The notes: generated by a model not told the origin, from the sequence alone. A DNA stretch of 11,694 bases from an uncultured Chitinophagaceae bacterium (GCA_946885335.1 CAMPGG010000087.1:1-11694); one strand, 5' to 3'; shown: positions 1 through 6,276, counted from the stretch's first letter. Numbers and translations are program-made.

Positions 1-32
1 ATTGTTTCAAGGATGTTATTCTTTATATCCAT
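1..32 (-). CDS. 5' end of a gene leaving the window, possibly cysteine synthase/cystathionine beta-synthase
   Basis: An ATG at 32-30 on the minus strand opens a frame that stays open to the window edge and reads M-D-I-K-N-N-I-L-E-T, followed by an incomplete AT. codon (Ile or Met). The string NNILETI resembles the N-terminus of PLP-dependent cysteine synthases and cystathionine beta-synthases, where it is usually followed by GNTPL; that continuation is outside the window. A perfect TAnnTTTG-type -7 element lies about 20 nt upstream (59-52), so this looks like a real gene start. Eleven codons are too few for a firm family call: the gene start is moderately supported and the product is a guess from N-terminal resemblance. 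Confidence 0.42.
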   Translation of the reverse strand, partial: MDIKNNILET

Positions 33-51
33 ATGATTTTATAATTATTTG

Positions 52-59
52 CAAAGGTA
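52..59 (-). promoter_or_regulatory. Bacteroidota -7 element (TACCTTTG)
   Basis: On the minus strand 59-52 reads TACCTTTG, a full match to the Bacteroidota housekeeping -7 consensus TAnnTTTG. It would start transcription about 14 nt before the ATG at 32. I see no convincing TTG -33 element about 20 nt further upstream, so this is a half-supported promoter. Confidence 0.45.
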
Positions 60-133
60 CATTTTAGAATTGAGGTGAGAATATAGCTTCAATTATGTGG
101 ATTTTGAAAAACGTAAATGGAGTGAGATTAATC

Positions 134-168
134 ATAAAAAAACGCAAAGAACATTTGCCCTTTGCGTT
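134..168 (-). terminator. Rho-independent terminator after the sigma/anti-sigma operon
   Basis: AACGCAAAG (141-149) and CTTTGCGTT (160-168) form a perfect 9-bp stem with a 10-nt loop. Read on the minus strand the stem is followed directly by a run of T (positions 142-136 on this map). It lies 26 bp beyond the stop codon of the anti-sigma gene and would end the sigma-anti-sigma transcript. Confidence 0.85.
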
Positions 169-193
169 ATTCACTCAAAAAAATGATGAGCGT

Positions 194-712
194 TTATGTG
201 TAATGTTTCTTTCTTTTGTTCATCAAAACTTTGTCCAATAGCATCAGGCCAAGAACAACATTGATCATCATAAATATATTGATGTATGTATTGTTGAATA
301 AAGCGCTGTAGTCAACGTTCCTGATATCAACCGGTAACATACTGGTGTCTGAACTGGCAGTCCAATCTATTTGTCCAAAACCATAGATAAGAAATCCAAC
401 AATAAGTACGATAAAAAATATTCCAATACCCCAAATGATCCTATGGTTGATGTATGAACTGGCTGCAGGTGCAATTTGTAAGCGGGTGATTTCTTCCATT
501 ACATTTTTTGTAAAACGCATAGAAGGTTCTTCTAACTCTGTAGCATGAAGCAATTGATTTACTTCAACCAGTTCATTATATTTTTCTCTCCAGGACTGGT
601 TTTCTTCTATCAGCCTTTTTACAACAGGAAGATCATCCGGGTTGCTGAATCCGTCAATATATTCCCATAACCTTTCTTCCATATGCTCGCTGCTGAAATG
701 CTCGGTATTCAT
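194..712 (-). CDS. Putative membrane anti-sigma factor, two TM helices
   Basis: This 172-residue protein is most likely the anti-sigma factor of the ECF sigma gene directly upstream; its ATG lies 14 nt after the sigma stop codon in the same operon. Residues 1-80 are soluble and charged (LWEYIDG near 15-21, then a predicted helical stretch to about 55), as expected for a cytoplasmic sigma-binding region. Two hydrophobic segments follow, about 92-113 and 142-160, separated by a loop of roughly 30 residues and ending in a basic tail (NKRKKH). With both ends inside, the loop would lie in the periplasm and could sense an envelope signal. The protein has no cysteine, so it cannot carry the HxxxCxxC zinc motif of ZAS-type anti-sigma factors. 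The assignment rests on position, topology and length; no family motif was recognised. Confidence 0.68.
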   Translation of the reverse strand: MNTEHFSSEHMEERLWEYIDGFSNPDDLPVVKRLIEENQSWREKYNELVEVNQLLHATELEEPSMRFTKNVMEEITRLQIAPAASSYINHRIIWGIGIFFIVLIVGFLIYGFGQIDWTASSDTSMLPVDIRNVDYSALFNNTYINIFMMINVVLGLMLLDKVLMNKRKKHYT

Positions 713-726
713 GATTAAATAATTTA

Positions 727-1308
727 TTAGTAAATATCTTTTACCTCTTCCCTGAAATGTGTTTCCATTTTTTCCTTCAACCTGGCTCTTGCCCTGTGTA
801 ATCTAACTTTGACCGTATTTGTTTCAAGTCCCAATATTTTAGCGATCTCTTCCAGGTTTTGTTCTGCCTTATAAAAAAGGGTTATAACCTGGGCATCATC
901 CGGTGAAAGTAGTTTAATGGCCTGGTTAACCATGTTAACTTTCGATTTCTGTTCCACCTGGTTAGCCCTGAATCCCGAATCCTGGCTATCGGCCAGTTCA
1001 AATGTTCTTTCATCATCCAGCGAATGCACTTCCATTTTCTTTTTTCGTAAAAAAGTAATGGAAGTGGTATAAACCACCGTGTACAACCAGGTGCTGAATT
1101 TGGATGTTCCTTTAAAATCGGCCAAAGAGCGATATACTTTTACAAAAATATCCTGGGCCACTTCCTCAGCATCTTCCCGGCTTTTGATAAACCGCAGGGT
1201 TAACGTAAAAACATAATTTTTATACCTGTCAACCAGCTCAGAATAAGCATGCTGCTCACCATTCAAAACCCTGCTAATGATCTCTATATCCGTGGATCCA
1301 GTCGACAT
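727..1308 (-). CDS. ECF-type RNA polymerase sigma factor (sigma-70 family)
   Basis: A complete 193-residue ECF sigma factor that redirects RNA polymerase to a specific promoter set. Region 2 spans about residues 22-90: DAEEVAQDIFVKVYRSL (46-62) is the core-binding and -10 recognition signature, followed by FSTWLYTVVY and a basic FLRKKK. A variable acidic linker runs from 93 to 130. Region 4 spans about 133-182, with the helix-turn-helix NLEEIAKILGLETNTVKVRL (151-170) and the basic HRARARLKE that recognises the -35. Length and order are normal for the family. It is first in a two-gene operon with the presumed anti-sigma factor. A TGTAACC-N17-GTCTAA element faces the gene and ends 8 nt before the ATG, suggesting autoregulation and an almost leaderless mRNA. 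No other ATG lies nearby, so the start is well determined. Confidence 0.95.
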   Translation of the reverse strand: MSTGSTDIEIISRVLNGEQHAYSELVDRYKNYVFTLTLRFIKSREDAEEVAQDIFVKVYRSLADFKGTSKFSTWLYTVVYTTSITFLRKKKMEVHSLDDERTFELADSQDSGFRANQVEQKSKVNMVNQAIKLLSPDDAQVITLFYKAEQNLEEIAKILGLETNTVKVRLHRARARLKEKMETHFREEVKDIY

Positions 1309-1316
1309 TCAGTTAG

Positions 1317-1346
1317 TTAGACCCGTTTTTTGTGTTGCGGGTTACA
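1317..1346 (-). promoter_or_regulatory. Candidate ECF promoter for the sigma gene
   Basis: On the minus strand TGTAACC (1346-1340) is followed after 17 nt by GTCTAA (1322-1317). An AAC-type -35 and a GTC-type -10 are hallmarks of ECF promoters, and the same pair with identical spacing occurs twice on the other strand of this spacer. The spacer carries an A-run. Transcription would begin at or within a few nucleotides of the sigma ATG at 1308. The identity of the recognising sigma is inferred from position. Confidence 0.62.
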
Positions 1347-1377
1347 CTGCAAAGAAAATTAATTTCTGGTTGACTAC

Positions 1378-1405
1378 TATATAATAAGTATTGATTTATT
1401 ATATA
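1378..1405. repeat. A/T-only 10-bp inverted repeat in the divergent spacer
   Basis: TATATAATAA (1378-1387) and TTATTATATA (1396-1405) are perfect inverted copies separated by 8 nt. The element lies between the sigma-facing promoter and the first promoter facing the DUF6249-like gene. It could be a regulator operator or simply an easily melted or extruded A/T palindrome; nothing else identifies it. Confidence 0.4.
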
Positions 1406-1445
1406 TATGATTGAAACAGTCTTTTTTAAAATATTATAAATTTCC

Positions 1446-1475
1446 TGTAACCTGCCCGAAATGGTTGTAGTCTTA
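1446..1475 (+). promoter_or_regulatory. Candidate ECF promoter P1 for the DUF6249-like gene
   Basis: TGTAACC (1446-1452) and GTCTTA (1470-1475) are separated by 17 nt, the same geometry as the sigma-facing element. The shared string extends to TGTAACCTG compared with P2, and both spacers hold AAA at the same offset. Start of transcription would be near 1482, giving a leader of about 100 nt. A short inverted repeat, TTAACC (1473-1478) with GGTTAA (1488-1493), overlaps the -10 and could be an operator. Confidence 0.55.
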
Positions 1476-1507
1476 ACCTGTATAGACGGTTAAAAAGTTC
1501 TGAAAAC

Positions 1508-1537
1508 TGTAACCTGGTTCAAAACAGGATGGTCATA
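1508..1537 (+). promoter_or_regulatory. Candidate ECF promoter P2 for the DUF6249-like gene
   Basis: TGTAACC (1508-1514) and GTCATA (1532-1537) are 17 nt apart, 62 bp downstream of P1 and in the same direction. Transcription would begin near 1544, about 40 nt before the ATG at 1583, a more usual leader length than P1 gives. Confidence 0.58.
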
Positions 1538-1582
1538 TAGAACAAACCCAACAAATTCTTTAAAACATTTAAATTTACAATT

Positions 1583-1930
1583 ATGAACGGCGCAGAATTA
1601 TTAATCCCCATCCTGGTTCCTTTAGGTGCATTTGCAATGATATTTGGAATCGTTTACCTCAGAACCAGGGAAAACATGGCTATGATGGAAAGAGGAAAGG
1701 ATCCCCGCAGCCCACGTCCTTACCGTAACCTTAAAAACGGGTTATTATTTATGGGTGCAGGAATTGGTTTACTCCTTGCTTATTTGATCGATGTATTTAC
1801 TATTCCTGAAAGAATAGAACCAGCCCCTCTTTATTTCGCATTAATTGGTATTGGTGGCGGAATGGGCCTCATGCTTTCTTACAAAATAGAAAAGAAAGAA
1901 GTATTTGAGAAGGACCGGGATGTATTGTAA
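1583..1930 (+). CDS. DUF6249-like small membrane protein
   Basis: A 115-residue membrane protein of unknown function that resembles the DUF6249 family, small Bacteroidota proteins often found near ECF sigma genes. Three hydrophobic helices are predicted at about 5-26, 51-71 and 81-100. The loop after the first helix carries RENMAMMERGKDP (29-41), the most family-like part, followed by a basic stretch; the C-terminal tail (EKKEVFEKDRDVL) is charged and probably cytoplasmic. The gene is divergent from the sigma operon and is preceded by two tandem copies of the candidate ECF promoter, which makes it a likely regulon member. It is transcribed alone and ends at a hairpin at 1970. No biochemical role is proposed. 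Confidence 0.85.
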   Translation: MNGAELLIPILVPLGAFAMIFGIVYLRTRENMAMMERGKDPRSPRPYRNLKNGLLFMGAGIGLLLAYLIDVFTIPERIEPAPLYFALIGIGGGMGLMLSYKIEKKEVFEKDRDVL

Positions 1931-1969
1931 AATAAAAAGAAATCAACCCTTTTCTTACAAGCCAACTGT

Positions 1970-1998
1970 AAAGCAATAGCCACCGCTGTTGCTTTTTT
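1970..1998 (+). terminator. Rho-independent terminator of the DUF6249-like gene
   Basis: AAAGCAATAGC (1970-1980) pairs with GCTGTTGCTTT (1985-1995) through 11 bp including one U-G wobble, with a 4-nt loop (CACC), followed by a T-rich run (1993-1998 and 2001-2004). The T-run overlaps the stop codon of the convergent protease gene at 1997-1999. On the minus strand no T-run follows directly, so it is best read as a plus-strand terminator. Confidence 0.8.
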
Positions 1999-3589
1999 AT
2001 TTTCCAATTACTTCCATGGCTTTGATAATAGTAGGATCACTATTATTCAGTACTTCAAAAAAACCCTGGTTGCGCCAGCGGAACCTGGCCAGGTATGCTT
2101 TTAATCTTTGTTCAATTGCTTCCCGGTCTGCCGCTGGTATATTTTGCAAATTGATAGAATCTTTTTTTGCAAACTGCACCAGTTTGTTCCAGGCATCATT
2201 GGTATTATTAAACCGTTTATTAAAATCTGCCGGCGATTTGTATTGGGCAAATAGAGGCAGTCGCTGACTGTAATATTGGTAAACAAAATTATTAAAGGTT
2301 CCTTCCAGGTAAAGTTTGGTTACACTTGCCTGCAGGCGACTGGTATCAATGGGTACAAAAATATCGGGCATGATGCCACCGCCGCCATAAACCTTTTTAC
2401 CTTTTTTGGTAACGTAGGTCTGGCCTTTTACAAACTTGTTTGAATCTGCTGATTGCAATTGTCCATTTTCATGTCGTTCAAACAATTCATCCATGTAAAC
2501 TTCTTTACCATTTGCATAGGAGCGTTGAATACTGCGACCCAATGGTGTATAATAGCGGGCAACCGTTAACCGGATGGCCGATCCATCACTCAATGTATAT
2601 TGTTCCTGCACCAGTCCCTTTCCAAAACTGCGACGGCCAATAATGGTTGCACGATCCCAATCCTGCAATGCGCCGGCTAATACTTCTGATGCGCTGGCGG
2701 CCAGTTCATCTATCAATAAAACCAATTCTCCCTGCTCAAACAAACCATCCCGGCGTGCTTTGTATTCCCGGCGTTTTACATTTTCACCTTCAGTATATAC
2801 AATCAGTTTGTCTTCATCTAAAAAATCATCGGCTATATCAATGGCTTCAATTAATAATCCTCCGCCATTACCTCTCAGGTCCAGAACCAGTTTCTTTAAA
2901 CCATTTGCCTGCAGATCTTCCAATGAACGACTAAATTCTTCATGGGTGGTTTCTGAAAATTTATTCAATTTAATATAACCGGTGATGGAGTCTAACATAT
3001 AAGCAGCATCCAAAGAAGGTAAGGGGATGCGGCCACGGGTAATGGTTACATTTTTTAAATTATTTTGGCGGGAAATCAGCAGTTTTACAGAAGAACCATC
3101 ATCACCCCTGATCAGTTTTTTTATCTGGTCACTTCCAAATCGCCGATTCGTAATTGAAGAATCTCCCACTTTTAAAATGCGATCACCCACCTGCAATCCT
3201 GCTTTATCACTGGGGCCATCGGGAACGACATACAATACATTTACGGTATCATTAAAAATATTGAATTCGATCCCGATGCCTTCAAAATTGCCAATAATAT
3301 CTTCATTGGCTTCACTTAAATCCATTGCGGGTATGTAAACAGAATGGGGATCCAATTCGCTCATCATCTCCTGCATGGCGCCAGCCTGCAAAGAGTCCAT
3401 ATGAACTTTGTCAACATATTTCAGGTTAATCAGGTCAAGCGCTTCCTGCAAAGCAGTACTTCTTTCTTTCTTGAAAAAACTGGCCTGGGTTCCTGTTTGC
3501 TGGTGCAGGCGAAATCCATAGAACATCCCTGCTATCATCACTAATGAAAATATCAGCGGCAACCAAACCTGTAATTTCCTGTTGTTCAT
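1997..3589 (-). CDS. S41 family C-terminal processing peptidase (CtpA/Prc-like)
   Basis: A complete 530-residue serine protease of the tail-specific protease family, which cleaves protein C-termini in the cell envelope. Residues about 8-26 form an N-terminal membrane anchor or uncleaved signal. A PDZ domain covers about 95-175, with GIGIEF at 104-109 and the carboxylate-binding GDRILKVG around 135-142. The S41 core runs about 195-370: LDLRGNGGG (236-244) is followed by the catalytic Ser299 in AASASE and Lys324 in SFGKG, exactly 25 residues apart as in the family, with Gln328 four residues on. The C-terminal part (about 400-530) is a helical extension common in Bacteroidota members. The gene stands alone, convergent to the DUF6249-like gene and divergent from the amino-sugar genes. 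Its substrate is unknown; the nearby membrane anti-sigma is one possible target by location only. Confidence 0.95.
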   Translation of the reverse strand: MNNRKLQVWLPLIFSLVMIAGMFYGFRLHQQTGTQASFFKKERSTALQEALDLINLKYVDKVHMDSLQAGAMQEMMSELDPHSVYIPAMDLSEANEDIIGNFEGIGIEFNIFNDTVNVLYVVPDGPSDKAGLQVGDRILKVGDSSITNRRFGSDQIKKLIRGDDGSSVKLLISRQNNLKNVTITRGRIPLPSLDAAYMLDSITGYIKLNKFSETTHEEFSRSLEDLQANGLKKLVLDLRGNGGGLLIEAIDIADDFLDEDKLIVYTEGENVKRREYKARRDGLFEQGELVLLIDELAASASEVLAGALQDWDRATIIGRRSFGKGLVQEQYTLSDGSAIRLTVARYYTPLGRSIQRSYANGKEVYMDELFERHENGQLQSADSNKFVKGQTYVTKKGKKVYGGGGIMPDIFVPIDTSRLQASVTKLYLEGTFNNFVYQYYSQRLPLFAQYKSPADFNKRFNNTNDAWNKLVQFAKKDSINLQNIPAADREAIEQRLKAYLARFRWRNQGFFEVLNNSDPTIIKAMEVIGK

Positions 3590-3686
3590 TAATTGAAAAT
3601 TCTTTTATTTTTCTTTGATGAGGCTTTTGTTTAACGCATAGCTAAGCGTGTTCTTATATCTTCGCTGTACTTTTTAAAAAAGCGCA

Positions 3687-3710
3687 AAAACAAAAATCGG
3701 CTTTTGTTTT
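3687..3710. repeat. Inverted repeat in the 213-bp divergent spacer
   Basis: AAAACAAAA (3687-3695) and TTTTGTTTT (3702-3710) form a perfect 9-bp stem around a 6-nt loop. The surrounding spacer 3590-3802 lies between the divergent protease and kinase genes and holds no gene or clear TAnnTTTG promoter. A near-palindrome CTTTTT-A-AAAAAG sits just upstream at 3670-3682. Function unknown; a terminator is unlikely at this position. Confidence 0.35.
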
Positions 3711-3802
3711 GTTAATTTGATTGCAAAATAAAGGTTTTGTGGTTATTGGTAAGTAAGCAGAATGTATTACAACAATACTTTAATTAATCATATTTCAAAT
3801 AC

Positions 3803-4645
3803 ATGTCAGTCGTAAAACTCATTGCCGACAGCGGCGCTACAAAAGCTGAGTGGTGCCTTGTCAAGGACAATAAAAGGAAAACAATTTTTACGCAAGGGAT
3901 CAGTCCTTATTTTTTATCTACTGCCCAGATAAAGAATTTAGTGGAAAATGAATTGAAGCCCCATATCAGCAAAACATCAGTGACTGAAATTTATTATTAC
4001 GGCACCGGCTGTGCTAATCCAACCAATGCAAAATCAGTTAAAAAGGCTTTGCAACAAGTTTTTCCGGGGTCAGCAGTAACAGTGAATCACGATTTAATGG
4101 CCGCTGCCCGTTCACTATGTCAGCATCAGAAAGGAATTGCCTGTATTTTGGGCACCGGCTCTAATTCCTGCTTTTATAATGGAAAGAAGATTGTAAAAAA
4201 TAGTCCCGGCCTGGGATATGTATTAGGAGACGAAGCCAGCGGCGCTTACCTGGGAAAAAAAGTTATACAGCATTATTTATATAAAACTTTTGATGATGAC
4301 CTGGTAGCCAGGTTTGACGCAAAATATGTAACCAATGCCGCCGAGATCCTGGAAAATGTTTATAAAAAACCATTGCCTAACCGCTACCTGGCAACTTTTA
4401 CTATGTTTTTGGCTGAAAACCGCGGCCACTATATGATCGAGAATATTATTGAAGACGGTTTAAACGACTTTTTCTTCACCCATTTATGTAAATATAAAGA
4501 AGCATGGAATTTACCCGTTAATTTTGTGGGCAGTGTAGCCAATGGATTTAAAGATGTTTTACTGCAACTTTGCCAATCTTATGAGTTTGAATTGGGTACG
4601 GTTTTAAAAAATCCAATGCAGGGTTTAGTAGAATATCATAACTAG
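3803..4645 (+). CDS. BadF/BadG/BcrA-family amino-sugar kinase (GlcNAc or MurNAc kinase)
   Basis: A complete 280-residue ASKHA-fold kinase that probably phosphorylates GlcNAc and/or MurNAc at C6 using ATP. The fold signatures are present in order: phosphate-1 DSGATKAEW (9-17), a YYGTGC turn (65-70), the likely catalytic Asp97 in NHDLMAAAR, phosphate-2 GTGSNS (117-122), LGDEASGAYLG (141-151), and the adenosine motif FVGSVANGF (241-249). Length is typical for Bacteroidota members. The murQ gene begins 32 bp downstream on the same strand, so both are probably co-transcribed. MurQ needs MurNAc-6-phosphate, which makes MurNAc a likely substrate; kinases of this family acting on MurNAc (MurK of Clostridium and Tannerella) are known. 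Automated annotation would probably say GlcNAc kinase; sequence alone does not separate the two. Confidence 0.9.
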   Translation: MSVVKLIADSGATKAEWCLVKDNKRKTIFTQGISPYFLSTAQIKNLVENELKPHISKTSVTEIYYYGTGCANPTNAKSVKKALQQVFPGSAVTVNHDLMAAARSLCQHQKGIACILGTGSNSCFYNGKKIVKNSPGLGYVLGDEASGAYLGKKVIQHYLYKTFDDDLVARFDAKYVTNAAEILENVYKKPLPNRYLATFTMFLAENRGHYMIENIIEDGLNDFFFTHLCKYKEAWNLPVNFVGSVANGFKDVLLQLCQSYEFELGTVLKNPMQGLVEYHN

Positions 4646-4677
4646 CACCATAAAAAATTACGATAAAGATCAGGAAT

Positions 4678-5493
4678 ATGTCATTTGAAAGAATTACGGA
4701 ACAAAGCAGCAATTATCATCATTTGGAAAAAATGACCATTGAAGAATTGCTTATTAATATTAACAGGGAAGATGCTACCGTACCAGCAGCAATAGAAAAA
4801 GTGATCCCGGAAATTGAAAAACTGGTTTCAGTGATCAGTGATAAAATGTTAGCGGGTGGCCGTTTGTTTTATATAGGTGCCGGAACAAGTGGCCGTATTG
4901 GCGTGGTAGATGCAAGTGAATGTCCACCAACTTATGGTGTTCCTTATGGACTGGTAATAGCGGTTATTGCAGGGGGAGAAAAAGCCATCACGCAGGCAGT
5001 TGAATTTGCGGAAGATGATCGGGAAGAAGGTTGGAAGAATTTACAGGAACACCAGATCAATGATAAAGATGTAGTGATTGGTATTGCAGCCAGCGGAACA
5101 ACACCTTATGTTATTGGCGCATTGGAAGCATGCAGCAAACACGGCATCACAACGGGATCTATCACCAATAATCCAGGTTCTCCATTAACACAGGTCGCTG
5201 ATTTTCCGGTGGCCATTGAAGTAGGACCCGAATTTGTTACCGGGAGTACAAGAATGAAAAGTGGAACTTCTCAAAAGCTGGTTCTCAATATGATTTCTAC
5301 CTCAGTCATGATACAATTAGGCAGGGTAGAAGATAATAAAATGGTCAACATGCAATTGACTAATGAAAAACTGGTTGACCGTGGTACAAAGATGGTCATG
5401 GAAAAAACGGGCATTGATAACTATGATAAGGCAAAGGATTTGCTGTTAAAAAATGGAAGCGTAAAAAAGGCCATCGATAACCTGAATAACTGA
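4678..5493 (+). CDS. murQ: N-acetylmuramic acid 6-phosphate etherase MurQ
   Basis: A complete 271-residue cytoplasmic etherase that removes the D-lactyl group of MurNAc-6-phosphate, giving GlcNAc-6-phosphate and D-lactate in peptidoglycan recycling. It is a SIS-domain protein: the sugar-phosphate site IGAGTSGRIGVVDASECPPT (66-85) contains Glu81, equivalent to the catalytic Glu83 of the E. coli enzyme, and AEDD (111-114) supplies the Asp equivalent to Asp115. GIAASGTTPYVIGAL (135-149) and the family signature EVGPEFVTGSTRMKSGTSQK (181-200) are intact. It is somewhat shorter than E. coli MurQ (298 residues), lacking part of the C-terminal region, as seems usual for Bacteroidota. It follows the kinase gene by 32 bp, coupling phosphorylation to lactyl-ether cleavage. 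Confidence 0.96.
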   Translation: MSFERITEQSSNYHHLEKMTIEELLININREDATVPAAIEKVIPEIEKLVSVISDKMLAGGRLFYIGAGTSGRIGVVDASECPPTYGVPYGLVIAVIAGGEKAITQAVEFAEDDREEGWKNLQEHQINDKDVVIGIAASGTTPYVIGALEACSKHGITTGSITNNPGSPLTQVADFPVAIEVGPEFVTGSTRMKSGTSQKLVLNMISTSVMIQLGRVEDNKMVNMQLTNEKLVDRGTKMVMEKTGIDNYDKAKDLLLKNGSVKKAIDNLNN

Positions 5494-5551
5494 TCTGGAT
5501 TTTTTTCGGTAGCCTCTTAAAGATTGGTAAGTTATTTATCAAATAGTAGTC

Positions 5552-6118
5552 ATGCACGAGATTGAACCTTTCTATAATTGGAGGCATATTTATATTAGTG
5601 AAGAAGATGAGCGGTCGCCATTTTATGGCCGCGACTATTCTGAATTTGAATACACAAACCAGGTTTATAATTATTTTATACATCCACAATGGGACGAATT
5701 TGGTTCCCGCACACTTTACCTGAAAGTTTTATTGGCTGATTATGATGAAAAATATGCCGTTATTGAAATGATCGGTGAATGGAATGACGCCATTGAAAAT
5801 GATATCATGTGGTTGAAACGGGAAGTGATAGATGTTTTTATGCAGGAAGGAATATATAAATTCATTCTGATTGGCGAAAACGTATTGAATTATCACAGCA
5901 GCGATAAAGATTATTACGAAGAATGGTATGATGAAGTGTCTGATGAAAATGGCTGGATCGTTTGTATCAATATGCCCGAACAAACGCAATATGATTTTAA
6001 AAAAGCCAAATTGAATTATTATGTGGAGTTGATGGAAATTGAGAACTGGCGCATTTATAAGCCGTTTCATCTCTTTAAAAAAATAGATAACGAACTCCAG
6101 TCCAGGCTTGCTCCCTGA
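5552..6118 (+). CDS. Protein of unknown function, aromatic- and acid-rich
   Basis: A 188-residue soluble protein that I cannot assign to a characterised family. It has no signal peptide or membrane segment. It is strikingly rich in tyrosine (about 10%) and carries seven tryptophans and many acidic residues. N-terminal FYNWRHIY (7-14) and SPFYGRDYSEFEY (22-34) look like conserved motifs, followed by an alternating hydrophobic stretch TLYLKVLLADYDEKYAVIEM (54-73) that suggests beta strands, then a helical section and IYKFILIGENVLNY (101-114), which reads like an alpha/beta core strand and turn. It starts 58 bp after murQ on the same strand with no terminator between, so it may be a third gene of the amino-sugar operon; the link to that pathway is by position only. 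Codon use resembles the neighbours. Confidence 0.82.
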   Translation: MHEIEPFYNWRHIYISEEDERSPFYGRDYSEFEYTNQVYNYFIHPQWDEFGSRTLYLKVLLADYDEKYAVIEMIGEWNDAIENDIMWLKREVIDVFMQEGIYKFILIGENVLNYHSSDKDYYEEWYDEVSDENGWIVCINMPEQTQYDFKKAKLNYYVELMEIENWRIYKPFHLFKKIDNELQSRLAP

Positions 6119-6194
6119 TCGCAATTTTATATTTAATCTCCATAGCTTATAATTTCTGTAAAAAGATTTTCAAACATATTTGGCGTTCCCGTGT

Positions 6195-6202
6195 TATTTT
6201 TG
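6195..6202 (+). promoter_or_regulatory. Bacteroidota -7 element upstream of sdhC
   Basis: TATTTTTG at 6195-6202 matches TAnnTTTG fully and lies in the 158-bp spacer before sdhC. A TTTG at 6179-6182 is only 12 nt upstream, closer than the usual spacing of about 20 nt, so the -33 element is doubtful. Transcription would start near 6208, leaving a leader of about 70 nt that includes a short GGTCG/CGACC inverted repeat (6241-6245, 6256-6260). Confidence 0.45.
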
Positions 6203-6276
6203 CGGAATTCTACTGGCTGCTATTATCCAAAAAACTGTCAGGTCGACTGCAGCCACGACCGATTAATAGTATTCAT

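Noticed and set aside
1989..3544. Several plus-strand open frames opposite the protease gene
   Set aside because: They are shadows of the S41 gene, whose minus frame has intact catalytic motifs; the plus frames show no recognisable protein features.
3687..3710. A-rich/T-rich hairpin as a terminator
   Set aside because: It lies between two divergent genes, where neither transcript should end, and the stem has almost no G/C; kept only as an inverted repeat.
4327..4353. TGTAACC inside the kinase gene as another ECF promoter (similar sites at 7624, and on minus at 3050 and 2324)
   Set aside because: None has GTC 17 nt downstream, and all lie within coding sequence.
5396..6124. Minus-strand open frames opposite murQ and the 188-residue protein
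   Set aside because: They lie antisense to good coding frames, and their hydrophobic or basic composition comes from the AT-rich complement.
6204..6251. Cluster of EcoRI, SalI and PstI sites before sdhC (and BamHI/SalI at the sigma start) that resembles cloning-vector polylinker
   Set aside because: Site order and spacing do not match a common polylinker, and the flanking sequence continues as a normal Bacteroidota spacer; chance hexamers are the simpler explanation.
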